DNA of 38,040 nucleotides, taken from NCBI GenBank assembly GCA_009746045.1, contig RPFO01001186.1, positions 96,501-134,540 of the forward strand, in the 5' to 3' direction. Numbering within the stretch: position 1 is the first letter of the stretch; each line of letters begins with the position of its first letter. The notes under the pieces are model-generated. The model ran no database searches and was not told the DNA's origin. It saw nothing but the letters and a program-made list of their open reading frames with translations. This DNA is from Mesostigma viride. Taxonomy: Eukaryota > Streptophyta > Mesostigmatophyceae > Mesostigmatales > Mesostigmataceae. Positions 1-9,563 of the stretch are shown here, in pieces. A program made the translations under genes and the position numbers.

Positions 1-720
1 TTTATATTCCAAGTCTCTCAGTTCCTGCGTGGCCGGTAACAAATGGCAAACATGGCCAGCCCAGGGAACATGAAAAGTTCGTCAGAACGCCGCGCCTGGC
101 ACACGTATGCACAACACCGGAAAAGTCGAAAACTTCGGCAGCATGCCGCCTAGGAAAATGCCCGAGTGACCAGAAAACGGACCTAGCAAACGAAACCTGG
201 GCGACACACATGTAAAGTGAAATGTTCATCAGCATGCTGCCTAGCATGCTCCGCAATGCACTGCAGGAAACGCAATCGCTCACCTGAACTGCACCCGTGC
301 AAACTATGGACCGGAACCGCCAACAGCGCTTTGATAACATGGTAGCTCACGTCCTGGGTGGCCGGTAAGACATGCAGGCAAGCATCGCCGACCCACGAAA
401 AGTAAAAACTTCATCAGCATGCCGCCAAGGTTACTCCTCAACGCAATGCACATCAGCAACGCAGAAGTTCAACAATTCGGCAGCATGCCGCCTACGGAAA
501 TGGGATCCCAGCAACCAAGAAACCGAGCAAGCCAATCACACATGGTCGACACACATGTAATGTGAAATATTCAGCACCATGCTGCCTAGGTAACTCCGCA
601 ATCCACAGCAGAAAACCCAGTCACCCACCTAAACTGCATCGGTGGAAACTATTGCATGGATTGCATGGATCCGAGCGCTTTTACTTTCACAACGCGGTAT
701 CTCAGCTCCTACCCATGGCT
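1..720. repeat. Diverged tandem repeat, unit about 330-342 bp
   Basis: Two units and the start of a third can be aligned. The block around CAGCATGCCGCCTA at 139 recurs at 481, the block GGCCGGTAA at 31 recurs at 360, and a third start similar to both lies near 690. Copies differ by many substitutions and small indels, so the duplication is old. Reading frames inside are short and do not resemble known proteins. No gene is supported in 1-960. Confidence 0.6.
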
Positions 721-965
721 ATCATTTTATTTCCGAATGTTGGTTCACATCCAATCCCAAATCTCAGCTATCTCACGTCAATAATCAGGCGGATCCAATT
801 TTCGGAAGAACCGTTAGGTTCGCCAGAATTGGCGAAGCTTATAAGGCCGTCCATGTGAGAAAATTTCGGGGAAATGGGTATATTTTATTAGCCAATTATG
901 GACCAAAGAACTTTTCCATGTGAGAAAATTACTCACAATCATGTGTGATAGGGGATAAAATCCGT

Positions 966-998
966 CAATCCACACATCCATCCATCCATCCATCCACG
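966..998. repeat. Short (CCAT)n tract
   Basis: About six consecutive CATC/CCAT units in otherwise non-coding DNA. Nothing else is recognisable between the 340-bp repeat and the palindromic array. Confidence 0.7.
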
Positions 999-1240
999 TA
1001 CCGAATTTGTCCCGAATTCGTACTGTAGTACATAATATCAGTTGGCACGTCGCGCGATCGCATGGAGTAGGTCTGCGGAAACGCTGCAATCCTGGCATGT
1101 TGGGGGCGCCGGTGGAAAGTCATAATTGGGGCCCCTCCACCTGAGGAGCTGGAAAGTCGGTGTGGTGTGGCAGTCCTGTGGCTCTGGCAACTAGCCGTTG
1201 TCTCACGGTAGTGAGACAACGGCGCGCTGGGAACTTATAT

Positions 1241-2605
1241 TTCCGGTGAAATGGGTGTTGGTTTATTTCCATATAACAGTTAAGGTGACCCAGGTATGCC
1301 AAAAATAGCCTGAAATGCCTAGTTTTGCCTAAATTGGGGTGCCCGCATTAATAAGGCGCGCCCTGCGACCAAGGTAGCCATTGTACTGTAGATATATCGT
1401 CATCCGGCATACGTGTAAAGACCTGGTTCATGCCCATGAGTGCATGGAAGACTTCCAGGGGGCTGGGGGTGTCATTGTTAGGGCCCGGGTCCCATACTTT
1501 GTGTTGTTCCGTCGCCAGGAGCCAGTAACGACGCATAGCCAGGTTCCAAGAGGAGATAAACCGGCGGACCACGGCACCTCTCGTGTACGCGGCACGTAAC
1601 GTGAATACGGTCTCGTTGCGAACTTGCCATATGGTGTGAAGCATCGTCGTGCGTAGCCATATCCATGCCATCTGGTTGGCTGTAAGGCTCGCGTCCCGTA
1701 ATCCCGTGATGCCGAAAATAACCGTAGATAGTGTGACGGTGGTGGGGGGAGCTGTAATAGCCATCCACTTGGCCCATATACCCAGCAGCCATTGCCAAAC
1801 CCCGGCGAGTTGGCAGTCCAGAAATCTGTGCTCAATTGTTTCATCTGGAAAGTTGCATAAGCACGCCGCCGCGTGGGAGTACCGGTGGTGCAATTGGGAA
1901 TTGACCCCGATGGCCCGATGCATAAGCAGGTGCTGGACGTCGGTGGCCCGTTTGTCAACCAATGGGTGATCAACTGCCAAGGTAATGTTCTTGATCCAGG
2001 TGTAGCCCGGCCACTCGGGGTGCCAGCGCAGGCGACCCGGGTGCATCCTATGATTTTTATGTAGAAGTAGCCGGTATCCCCAGTCTGCCGTGTACTCGAA
2101 AAGGCACTTCGTCATGGGGGTGCCGCCAGATGTGAGGACCCACCCAAATTCTAGCGGGTCTAGAGCAAGCGTGTCCAGTCGCCCTTTGCCAACATGTAGC
2201 CATGTGGTGTCGCGTATCACTGTGGTGGGGTCCAAGGGTAACATGCACGCCTGTGACAGTGACCACGGGACCACTCGAATGCGGTGACATTGAAATGCTG
2301 GAATGTAGGCGTACGATGTAATCAATTTGCCGAGAAGTCCTTGACCGGCGGGTGTCTCCTGGAGCAATTGTATGGTAACGCCCGTCGACGCGACCGCAAC
2401 GATGCAGCCCTTATGTATGGACGTGTCGCGATCCGGGTAATAGCTCACCCATTCCCCGACTTGTAGGGGTTTGCGTGGGGTTGTCATGAGGGTATGCCAT
2501 CCTGCGGGAATTGCTTGTAGAAGGTTGTCCCAAGCTGGTCGGCTGGGCATGTTTGCGATCCACGCACTGATTTCCGTGTATGTTAGGAGGCGATATCGGT
2601 CACCG
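1241..2605 (-). mobile_element. 5'-truncated LINE (non-LTR retrotransposon) with target-site duplication
   Basis: The insert is bounded by a perfect 17-bp direct repeat, GCGCTGGGAACTTATAT, at 1224-1240 and 2606-2622. Both copies are recognisable parts of the palindromic array, so this is the target-site duplication of an insertion into the array. The minus strand holds one long open frame that runs off the 5' end without a start, as expected for a copy truncated during target-primed reverse transcription. An AATAAA lies about 20 bases before the 3' end. There is no clear poly(A) tail. The open frame has no internal stop, which suggests a fairly young copy. Confidence 0.8.
1348..2605 (-). CDS. 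LINE ORF2 C-terminal fragment with zf-RVT-like segment
   Basis: About 418 codons are open from the truncated 5' edge to the stop; the first ATG is at 2550, but the frame is open upstream of it. Counting from that ATG, residues 229-250 read AAxCLCNFPDETIEHRFLDC. This C-x-C...ET-EH-F-x(4)C pattern, followed by a W-rich segment, is that of the zinc-binding region (zf-RVT) found downstream of reverse transcriptase in many LINEs. No reverse transcriptase or endonuclease motif remains, so the fragment cannot act alone. The part before the zinc segment (residues 1-200) is not recognised. The family call is firm for 'LINE ORF2 tail' but I cannot name the clade. Confidence 0.7.
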
Positions 2606-2875
2606 GCGCTGGGAACTTATATCTGTCTCACCGAGTGAGACAACGGCTGGCTGGGAACTAATATCTGTCTCACCGAGTGAGACAACGGCGCGCTGGGAAC
2701 TACTATCTGTCTCACTTGAGTGAGACGACGGCGAGCTGGGAACTACCCGTTGTCTCACTCGACTCTAGAGGGAGACAACGACGCGCTGGGAACTAATATC
2801 TGTCTCACTAGAGTAAGACAACGAAGCGCTGGGAACTACCCGTTGTCTCACTCGAGGGAGACAACGGCGGGCTGC

Positions 2876-4300
2876 TGATTCTGACGCCCAGGGAAAATGG
2901 GAAAACAAAGGCGATTCATCTTCAAATAATGGCCGTGAGCGGTGCCATTGCATGCCGGTGGCAACTACATGCCTAGAGTCTGAAAAGAATGCGAACTTCG
3001 ATTTCGGCGCAGAAAGAGGGACAGTGCGGTGTGCTTTCAGGGTGCTTTGTACAATGTCGATAGGTGTATCGTTAGAAGCCTACCATCGAGGCCGGTTTGA
3101 ATGGAAGACAGTGACATGCATTGAGGTATCTGATTACCGGCGCCGCAAAATTCACGTGCATGGTTCTTTGCATATCTCTTAAAGTACTTCGCGTCAGATG
3201 TAGCGATGTCAATTAGAATCTGCTGCAGTAGCATGGCAGTAGCCATGCTGGCACAACATCATCGTTACTGACTTGTTTGCAAGACGTAGCTCCTAAGGCA
3301 ATAAAATGGGTAACTTCATGGAACGGCAGCCATGACAGGTAAGTGCGAAATAGACTTGCATTACTGCTTTCATTGAAGAGCGCTATGTCAACCGTTAAGG
3401 TTGTAGCTTGCGGTAACCCTCTGCTGCCGTGGGGAGCTTCATTCCTGATTTTAACCCTCATGACGGTGGTTTTGTCGGTACTAGGGTTGTGCCTACCTAG
3501 CTGCATCTTTAATCTACTCAGTCAAGGTAGCATGACTCTTGTGTCCACGGTTACTCCTATGCACCTCTTTGCGGCCCCACGTTCAACTTCCACTACTTAC
3601 TACTACACACATGCCTCTCGTGTATCTTGTTCTAGACTGAGGACCAGCGTATGCCAATGGCACTAAATGATCTAGGTTGTTTGACAAGCTCAAGCACCGC
3701 AACCACTTCAAGACTGGTAAATATTTTGGCAGTATAATGTTTGTCATGTCAGCGGTGTTTTGGTATGTGCAATCTGCACTACTTATTATTCAACGGCATG
3801 TTGGAAGTTTCTTGTTGTAAGTTACCATGCTTCCCCCCTAATTACACATATGAATTAGACAACATGTGTCGATTCTTTTCTTCAGGAGATGGTGAACACC
3901 GCCAATGCAGAATGGGTCCACGCTAACGATCGCTAACATTGTGGGGAGGGAAGAACCCTCAGGCTCCGGGAGAGACCTTTATACTCTCCCAAACCAGCGC
4001 CTCCTAAATGAGTTCCATGCCTATCTGTGGCTGGCCTTTCGACCACAGGGAAGCTCTACTGTGCATCTGCTGCTTCAAGGCTTTATTGCACCCACAGCAC
4101 TTGCTAGACTCCCCTAGTGAGCACATGTGGCCTGCCTTGAACCCGTGGCCTGCCTTTCAGGCAATGAGAGAAGGGAGTGTACTTTGCCCTCCTCAGTTGA
4201 TGTGCATGATCCAGTTAGTTATAGAGTTATCTGGCCTGCCTTAGGATTAGTTAGTATACTCTCTAGATAGATAGCATAGAACCGGTAGGACTGCTTGCCC
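2876..4300. other. No recognisable gene
   Basis: I see only short, unrelated reading frames here and no repeat beyond very short matches. Near 2892-2917 the sequence GGGAAAATGGGAAAA resembles, in inverted orientation, the DNA just inside the right palindromic array (about 25418-25445). Confidence 0.5.
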
Positions 4301-4306
4301 GCATCC

Positions 4307-4464
4307 CTCCTCCCTCCCTCCCTCCCTCCCTCCCTCCCTCCCTCCTCCCTCCCTCCCTCCCTCCCTCCCTCCCTCCCTCCCTCCCCCTCCTCCCTCCCTC
4401 CCTCCCTCCCTCCCTCCCTCCCTCCCTCCCTCCCTCCCTCCCTCCCTCCCTCCCTCCCTCCCTC
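4307..4464. repeat. (CCCT)n microsatellite
   Basis: About 158 bases of CCCT units with a few one-base slips. The minus strand is (GGGA)n, which has four-G-run potential for G-quadruplex folding. All 'GREGG' and 'PPSLPPS' reading frames over this tract are artefacts of the repeat. Confidence 0.97.
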
Positions 4465-4487
4465 CATCTCACGTGACGCATCCACAC

Positions 4488-5067
4488 GGACTTATGCTCA
4501 CGTGACGATCCATCCATCAGGGTTAATACTCCGAGACGCCCCAACGGGATTAATTTTATTAATATATGTGATCATTGTTGTCTCCTTGATAAGTGATCGT
4601 TGCAAAGATAGTTGGAGATTGGAGTTGCTTTTATTGTTGCCAGTGTCTGAGTGTGGAGACATAATACAACGCGCCAGCCTAAATTAATTTAATTTCATTA
4701 ATAATTAATTGTACATGCAGTCCCGTTGGGGAGCACCCTTGAAGATGCCTATGGTTCTAACGGGTACTCGTATAGGGGGCAGATCGCATCCATGCAGCAG
4801 GTGATGCGCGTCTTTCCTACTGCATGGGGGAGGCTTGTTGTTGGCCTACACTAGATCAACCGGATGCCATGCTTGCGGCCGGTAGATTAGCAAGGCCAGG
4901 CCGCCTCCTCCATCATCCTAAGGGTTAAATTAACGCAGCTCAGCTCCCCAACGGGACTGCGTGACTAATCAGTAATGACCACAATTTGAGCATGCTCAGT
5001 GCTTTGAGGCACATTAATTAATGAATGAATTAATAGACACGTGACTGCGTCACGTGAGCATAAGTCC
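4488..5067. repeat. Outer inverted repeat (20-bp arms), MITE-like structure
   Basis: A perfect 20-base inverted repeat (GGACTTATGCTCACGTGACG at 4488-4507, its complement at 5048-5067) encloses 540 bases of AT-rich, non-coding DNA with many TTAATTAA motifs. A second inverted repeat is nested inside. The arms contain CACGTG-like E-box/G-box cores (TCACGTGA). It may be a non-autonomous DNA element or a structured regulatory relic. No target-site duplication was evident. Confidence 0.6.
4717..4960. repeat. Inner inverted repeat (18-bp arms) nested in the outer one
   Basis: GCAGTCCCGTTGGGGAGC at 4717-4734 is perfectly complementary to 4943-4960, enclosing 208 bases. The core CTCCCCAACGGGA occurs again at 36266-36278 in the insert within the right LTR, and a shorter CCCCAACGGGA lies near 4531, so this is a dispersed family. 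No coding potential. Confidence 0.6.
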
Positions 5068-5111
5068 TCAGTGGGAGGGGAACATGGGATGGAATGGATG
5101 GTATGAGCTAT

Positions 5112-5612
5112 CTAGGTCCTAGTTACAGGGGTGTGGGCACCGCGGCCCGAATCGCTATGAATGCCATACTTGGTCACACGCGGAGCCCCCACAGGCTTGG
5201 GGGTGGTCTCCTTCATCACTACTTGCCATCTATCCTTGCGCACCATCTGCCTCCATATTACAGACAAACCAGGAGGCTGCCCGGGGGTGAGCCCGTCACG
5301 TCTAGTGTAGCACATGTCCATGCCGAGTCTATCACGAAAAGTCCACGGGTGGCGGCCCTGCCGCGCGCGGCCGGGGGCACGCCAGGTGAGGACATATCGC
5401 CCAGGCTGGGCGGGCTTGGTGCCAGCTAGTCTATCTGATGTATCTACCTGATTTGTGCGGGCCAGGTGCCCGGCTAGGCCCAGGCGCCTGTGCCTAATAA
5501 TGTGGGAAACATAGGGCAAATCAGCGTACAAATCCTCATTACTTTGAGGCACATGCTTGATTGAAAAAATGCATCGGAACCACAATGGGCCTGCGCTGAC
5601 CAGTTGTCTCAT
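5112..5612 (-). pseudogene. LINE reverse-transcriptase C-terminal fragment
   Basis: A 166-codon open frame contains the segment HIIRHRRLGLAGHLART, followed later by GRYVLTW. This resembles the 'RRLRWLGHVLRM ... GRPRxTW' region that follows the reverse-transcriptase domain in many LINE ORF2 proteins. The catalytic palm is absent and the frame starts and stops in anonymous DNA, so this is a dead fragment. It is not clearly the same LINE family as the copy at 1241-2605, which shows a different C-terminal signature. No target-site duplication was found. Confidence 0.55.
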
Positions 5613-5639
5613 TGATGTTCATGACTATATCAAAGAGAC

Positions 5640-6360
5640 AACCAGCTACAATTGCGCGCATATCATTAATAAATAAAAGGAAACATCACCACGTGACATT
5701 TGCACCTTGCGCCCAATTCTGTAATTAATTAGTCTTGTGTCCCCATTGGGGGACCACGGAGCACTGAATTCCCTGCGAGTGGACGTCATATGCAAGCTAG
5801 CTAGTCGAGAGCGGCCTCCCTCCTCCTTGTGTTTGATTATAAAAGGAACCATCATAGTATTGATCATAGTGTTGGTACCCACGTGCAACGCAGTCACATG
5901 CTTATTATAACTAATCATGCACACATCTAGACAAGTGAGGCAATCAATAGATATACATGTCAAGAAAACGCGGACAAGATAACGGCAGGCTCGAGCTACC
6001 ATGGTCCGGATTCTCCCGATTTCAGGCCTGCGCTGGTTGTCTCCTTTATGTCAGCACCTTCCTGAGGGCTTCGCTCCTGGTTTCTCCCCACGGGCCCCGC
6101 GGCCCGTTGCTAGCCAGGGTAGAAGTCCGCAGGTGGATCGAGGTTATTGCCCCTGAGGATTGCCGCTGCACTAACGCCTCGTTTGCCATTACAGTAGAGC
6201 TAGGACAGCTCACATGTATGAGGATTATATCCCCATCTAGTGACAATTAATGGTTGGGGCATGATGCACACGATATTTGTCCGTTTGTTTACACTTTTGT
6301 GTAATTATTTTTCTAAAGAGATTAGCGTAGTACTACGTTGCATGCTTATGCGCATGACAC
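5640..6360. other. No recognisable gene
   Basis: AT-rich DNA with TTAATTAA-type motifs and the short palindrome TCCCCATTGGGGGA near 5740. A 97-codon frame at 5957-6250 has no recognisable motif and I do not call it a gene. Confidence 0.5.
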
Positions 6361-6366
6361 GCAAGT

Positions 6367-6398
6367 ACTTACTTACTGACTTACTTACTTACTTACTG

Positions 6399-6433
<35 letters not shown>

Positions 6434-6491
6434 CACTCGCTCGCCCACCCGCCCGCCCGCCCGCCCGCCCGCCCGCCCGCCCGCCCGCCCG

Positions 6492-6537
<46 letters not shown>

Positions 6538-7240
6538 ACCCCCCCACCCCACCCACCCACCCACCCACCCACCCACCACCCACCCACCACCCACCCACCC
6601 ACCCCCACCCACCCACCCACCCACCCACCCACCCACCACCCACCCACCCACCCACCCACCCACCCACCCACCCACCCACCCACCCGCCCGCCCGCCCACC
6701 CACCCACCCACCCACCCACCCACCCACCCACTCACCCACCCACCCACCCACTCACTCACTCACTCACTCACTCACTCACTCACTCACTCACTCACTCACT
6801 CACTCACTCACTCACTCACTCACTCACTCACTCACTCACTCACTCACTCACTCACTCACTCACTCACTCACTCACTCACTCACTCACTCACTCACTCCGC
6901 ACTCACTCACTCACTCACTCACTCACTCACTCACTCACTCACTCACTCACTCACTCACTCACTCACTCACTCACTCACTCACTCACTCACTCACTCACTC
7001 ACTCACTCACTCACTCACTCACTCACTCACTCACTCACTCACTCACTCACTCACTCACTCACTCACTCACTCACTCACTCACTCACTCACTCACTCACTC
7101 ACTCACTCACTCACTCACTCACTCACTCACTCACTCACTCACTCACTCACTCACTCACTCACTCACTCACTCACTCACTCACTCACTCACTCACTCACTC
7201 ACTCACTTGCTTACTTGCTTACTTACTTACTTACTTACTT
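6367..7240. repeat. Compound tetranucleotide tract with 46-base C run
   Basis: Consecutive blocks are (ACTT)n at 6367-6432, (CCGC)n at about 6443-6491, an uninterrupted C run at 6492-6537, (CCCA)n at 6538-6745 with a short (CCCG)n insert near 6684-6698, (ACTC)n at 6746-7206 broken once near 6897, and (ACTT)n again at 7207-7240. The outermost motif is the same on both sides, so the block order is nearly nested. The C run and its G-rich complement could form i-motif or G-quadruplex structures. The long 'THSLTHS' frame over the tract is an artefact. Confidence 0.97.
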
Positions 7241-7400
7241 GGTCATTGATAGAAATGAAAAACAGGCCTGCAAAATAGAAAAATACAATACATTACATGA
7301 CAGACCATGTTTGTGAACATTACAGCGAATCTCTGGCAGGCGCGTTAGAGTAGGCCCAGCCTCGAACCCTGCATGCCAATCTACACTTAGTGGGTCCGCT

Positions 7401-8395
7401 TTACTTGGCCTCCCTCACCCTCCTGTGCCGATAGAAAGTTGACCGCGGCACACCTACTGGACCAAGCGGCTGGCCCAAGCCCGCAACAACGTTGGCATTG
7501 CTCGGGGCGCTGGGATTGGCGGCATTGCCGCCGCTTGGCAAGGCACCCGGAACAATTGGCAAGCCGTGCAGCGTGGACGCAACACCAGGCCACAGCCCTC
7601 CAGCACTCCCTTCGGCCTTCAGGACCCAACCTGCCAGCCCCAGGCGCACTGAGGAAAGGTGGGCAGGTAGGCGGAGGAGGCTCCCGCTGGGTCACGCTGC
7701 CGTATGCCTCCGCCACACCTTGTGGGATCGCAAAGAGCTCACGCTGGGTCAAAGGAAAGCTCGGCCCAATGCCAACTTGCTGCTCCTCCCTCACCCTCTT
7801 GTGCCGATAGAAAGTTGACCGCGGCACGTCTGCTGCACCAAGCGGCTGGCCCAAGCCAGCACCGTAAGCATTGCTCGGGGCACTGGGATTGGCGGCATTG
7901 CCGCCGCTTGGCAAGGCACCCGGAACAATTGGCAAGCCGTGCAGCGTGGACGCAACACCAGGCCACAGCCCTCCAGCACTCCCTTCAGGACCCAACCTGC
8001 CAGCCCCAGGCGCACTGAGGAAAGGTGGGCGGGTAGGCGGAGGAGGCTCCCGCTGGGTCACGCTGCCGTATGCCTCCGCCACACCTTGTGGGATCGCAAA
8101 GAGCTCACGCTGGGTCAACGGAAAGCTCGGCCCAATGCCAACTTGCTGCTCCTCCCTCACCCTCCTGTGCCGATAGAAAGTTGACCGCGGCACGTCTGCT
8201 GCACCAAGCGGCTGGCCCACGCCACCACCGTTGGCATTGCTCGGGGCACTGGGATTGGCGGCATTGCCGCCGCTTGGCAAGGCACCCGGAACAATTGGCA
8301 AGCCGTGCAGCGTGGACGCAACACCAGGCCACAGCCCTCCAGCACTCCCTTCGGCCTTCAGGACCCAACCTGCCAGCCCCAGGCGCACTGAGGAA
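7401..8395 (-). pseudogene. C-terminal end of the DUF6729-like gene (tandem repeat units), cut off by a 9-kb insertion
   Basis: Three copies of a ~365-377-bp unit encode, on the minus strand, a Pro/Gly-rich ~122-residue repeat with the segments VPRSTFYRHRRVREEQQ and LTQRELFAIPQGVAEAYGS. The last unit ends VREAK followed by a stop at 7401-7403, so this is the true 3' end of the coding region. The same units occur in the same orientation at 17449-18020, on the other side of the 8404-17448 element. Some units carry a 7-bp indel (long form CCCTTCGGCCTTCAGG, short form CCCTTCAGG) that shifts the frame, so the gene is broken. The VPRSTFYRH segment looks like a short helix-turn-helix; a DNA-binding role is a guess. 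Confidence 0.6.
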
Positions 8396-8403
8396 TTACC
8401 CTA

Positions 8404-8430
8404 AGCACGTCTGGATTTGTACTAGAACAC
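8404..8430 (+). repeat. Left terminal inverted repeat (27 bp)
   Basis: Perfect complement of 17422-17448. Beyond 27 bases only loose similarity persists (CACAAATTG versus GCAATTTG). If TTACCCTA (8396-8403) belongs to the element, the right end has lost its counterpart. Confidence 0.85.
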
Positions 8431-8514
8431 TACCACAAATTGAGATTTTTCAAACTTTGTTATTTAGGGCCTCTCGTAAGTCCAAAGCATGTAGGTTATT
8501 GTCCCAACATGTTG

Positions 8515-9240
8515 TGACACCGTGACACCGTGACACCGTGACACCGTGACACCGTGACGCCATAACGCTAGTATTTTACGATTTTGTATGGTGTCACAAG
8601 GTTATGTGGCGCCCATGGGGTTGCAACAATGATATTACATTGCCCAGAAGCACTGATTAACATGAGGTGACATTGTGACACCGTGACACCGTGACACCGT
8701 GACACAATGGCACCATAACGCTAGTATTTTACGATTTTGTATGGTGTCACAAGGTAATGTGGCGCCCATGGGGTTGCAACAATGATATTACATTGCCCAG
8801 AAGCACTGATTAACATGAGGTGACATTGTGACACCGTGACACCGTGACACCGTGACACCGTGACACGATGGCACCATAACGCTAGTATTTTACGATTTTG
8901 TATGGTGTCACAAGGTAATGTGGCGCCCATGGGGTTGCAACAATGGTATTACATTGCCCAGAAGCACTGATTAACATGAGGTGACATTCTGACACCGTGA
9001 CATCGTGACATTGTGACACCGTGACACCGTGACACCGTGACACCGTGACACTGTGACACCGTGACACCGTGACACGATGGCACCATAACGCTAGTATTTT
9101 ACGATTTTGTATGGTGTCACAAGGTAATGTGGCGCCCATGGGGTTGCAACAATGGTATTACATTGCCCAGAAGCACTGATTAACATGAGGTGACATTGTG
9201 ACACCGTGACATCGTGACATTGTGACACCGTGACAGCATG
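8515..9240. repeat. Left subterminal array: GTGACACC octamers in four ~160-200-bp units
   Basis: Each unit has 4-10 GTGACACC octamers followed by a nearly constant ~120-bp block (begins GCACCATAACGCTAGTATTT, ends CATGAGGTGACATTG). Four units are seen, with copies so similar that amplification must be recent. Octamers in the last unit vary (GACATCGT, GACATTGT). The right end of the element has the complementary octamer array. Candidate binding sites for the element's own proteins; this is inference. Confidence 0.85.
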
Positions 9241-9249
9241 ATAGTGACA

Positions 9250-9560
9250 ATATGACACAATAGCACTAGCATTTCATGATTTTGTTGTTTAGTGCCACAA
9301 AGTATTCACGCAACATTAATGTATTATGCAACCATGTATAAATAAAAGAAAATTCATGAATATGATGGATGACCAATAATCCCTATTACATGGCCTAGCA
9401 AACTTGCATCTGCCAACTGTGTCTCTCTGCCTCTTTAATATCAAATGCAAGATAAAATAATGTATATTAGCTCAAACTTACCTGACAATGATTTGCATAC
9501 AGCTTTCTTTAATGCAGAATCTGGTGCCAAGCAAATGCCGTATCAAAACCATACATGCCC
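9250..9560. other. AT-rich 3' flank of the left gene
   Basis: No open frame. On the minus strand a strong splice-donor consensus, CAG followed by GTAAGTTT, lies near 9482, downstream of the stop at 9564. It could be a 3'-UTR intron or mean that the final exon is annotated incompletely. Confidence 0.4.
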
Positions 9561-9563
9561 AAT

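Larger units (their letters stand above)
1192..2875. repeat. Left palindromic-unit array, split by a LINE insertion
   Basis: Units combine a near-perfect palindrome, TGTCTCAC(n)GTGAGACA, with a linker reading GCTGGGAACTA(A/C). One unit lies at 1192-1240 and about seven more lie at 2606-2875. The DNA between them is a LINE fragment, so the two blocks were one array. Some units read GTTGTCTCAC and others ATCTGTCTCAC on the left arm. The same unit occurs in opposite orientation at 25494-25896 and 36895-37150. The palindromic part could fold as a hairpin. Function is unknown. Confidence 0.85.

Noticed and set aside
4219-4687. Gly-Arg-Glu and Pro-Ser-Leu repeat proteins
   Set aside because: Translations of the (CCCT)n tract with no flanking coding signal.
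5094-5429. Plus-strand 111-codon frame
   Set aside because: Overlaps the LINE fragment on the opposite strand, which has recognisable motifs. The plus frame has none.
6240-7316. 358-codon frame with long Thr-His-Ser-Leu repeats
   Set aside because: It is the translation of tetranucleotide repeats. Every frame on both strands is open there because the repeats lack stops.
8396-8403. TTACCCTA next to the left TIR as telomere-like repeat
   Set aside because: A single CCCTA unit is not evidence of telomeric sequence. It may be an unmatched piece of the transposon end.
8721-9139. Frames with repeated Cys-His-Gly-Val-Thr-Val-Ser on either strand (also 17024-17372)
   Set aside because: They only translate the GTGACACC octamer arrays.
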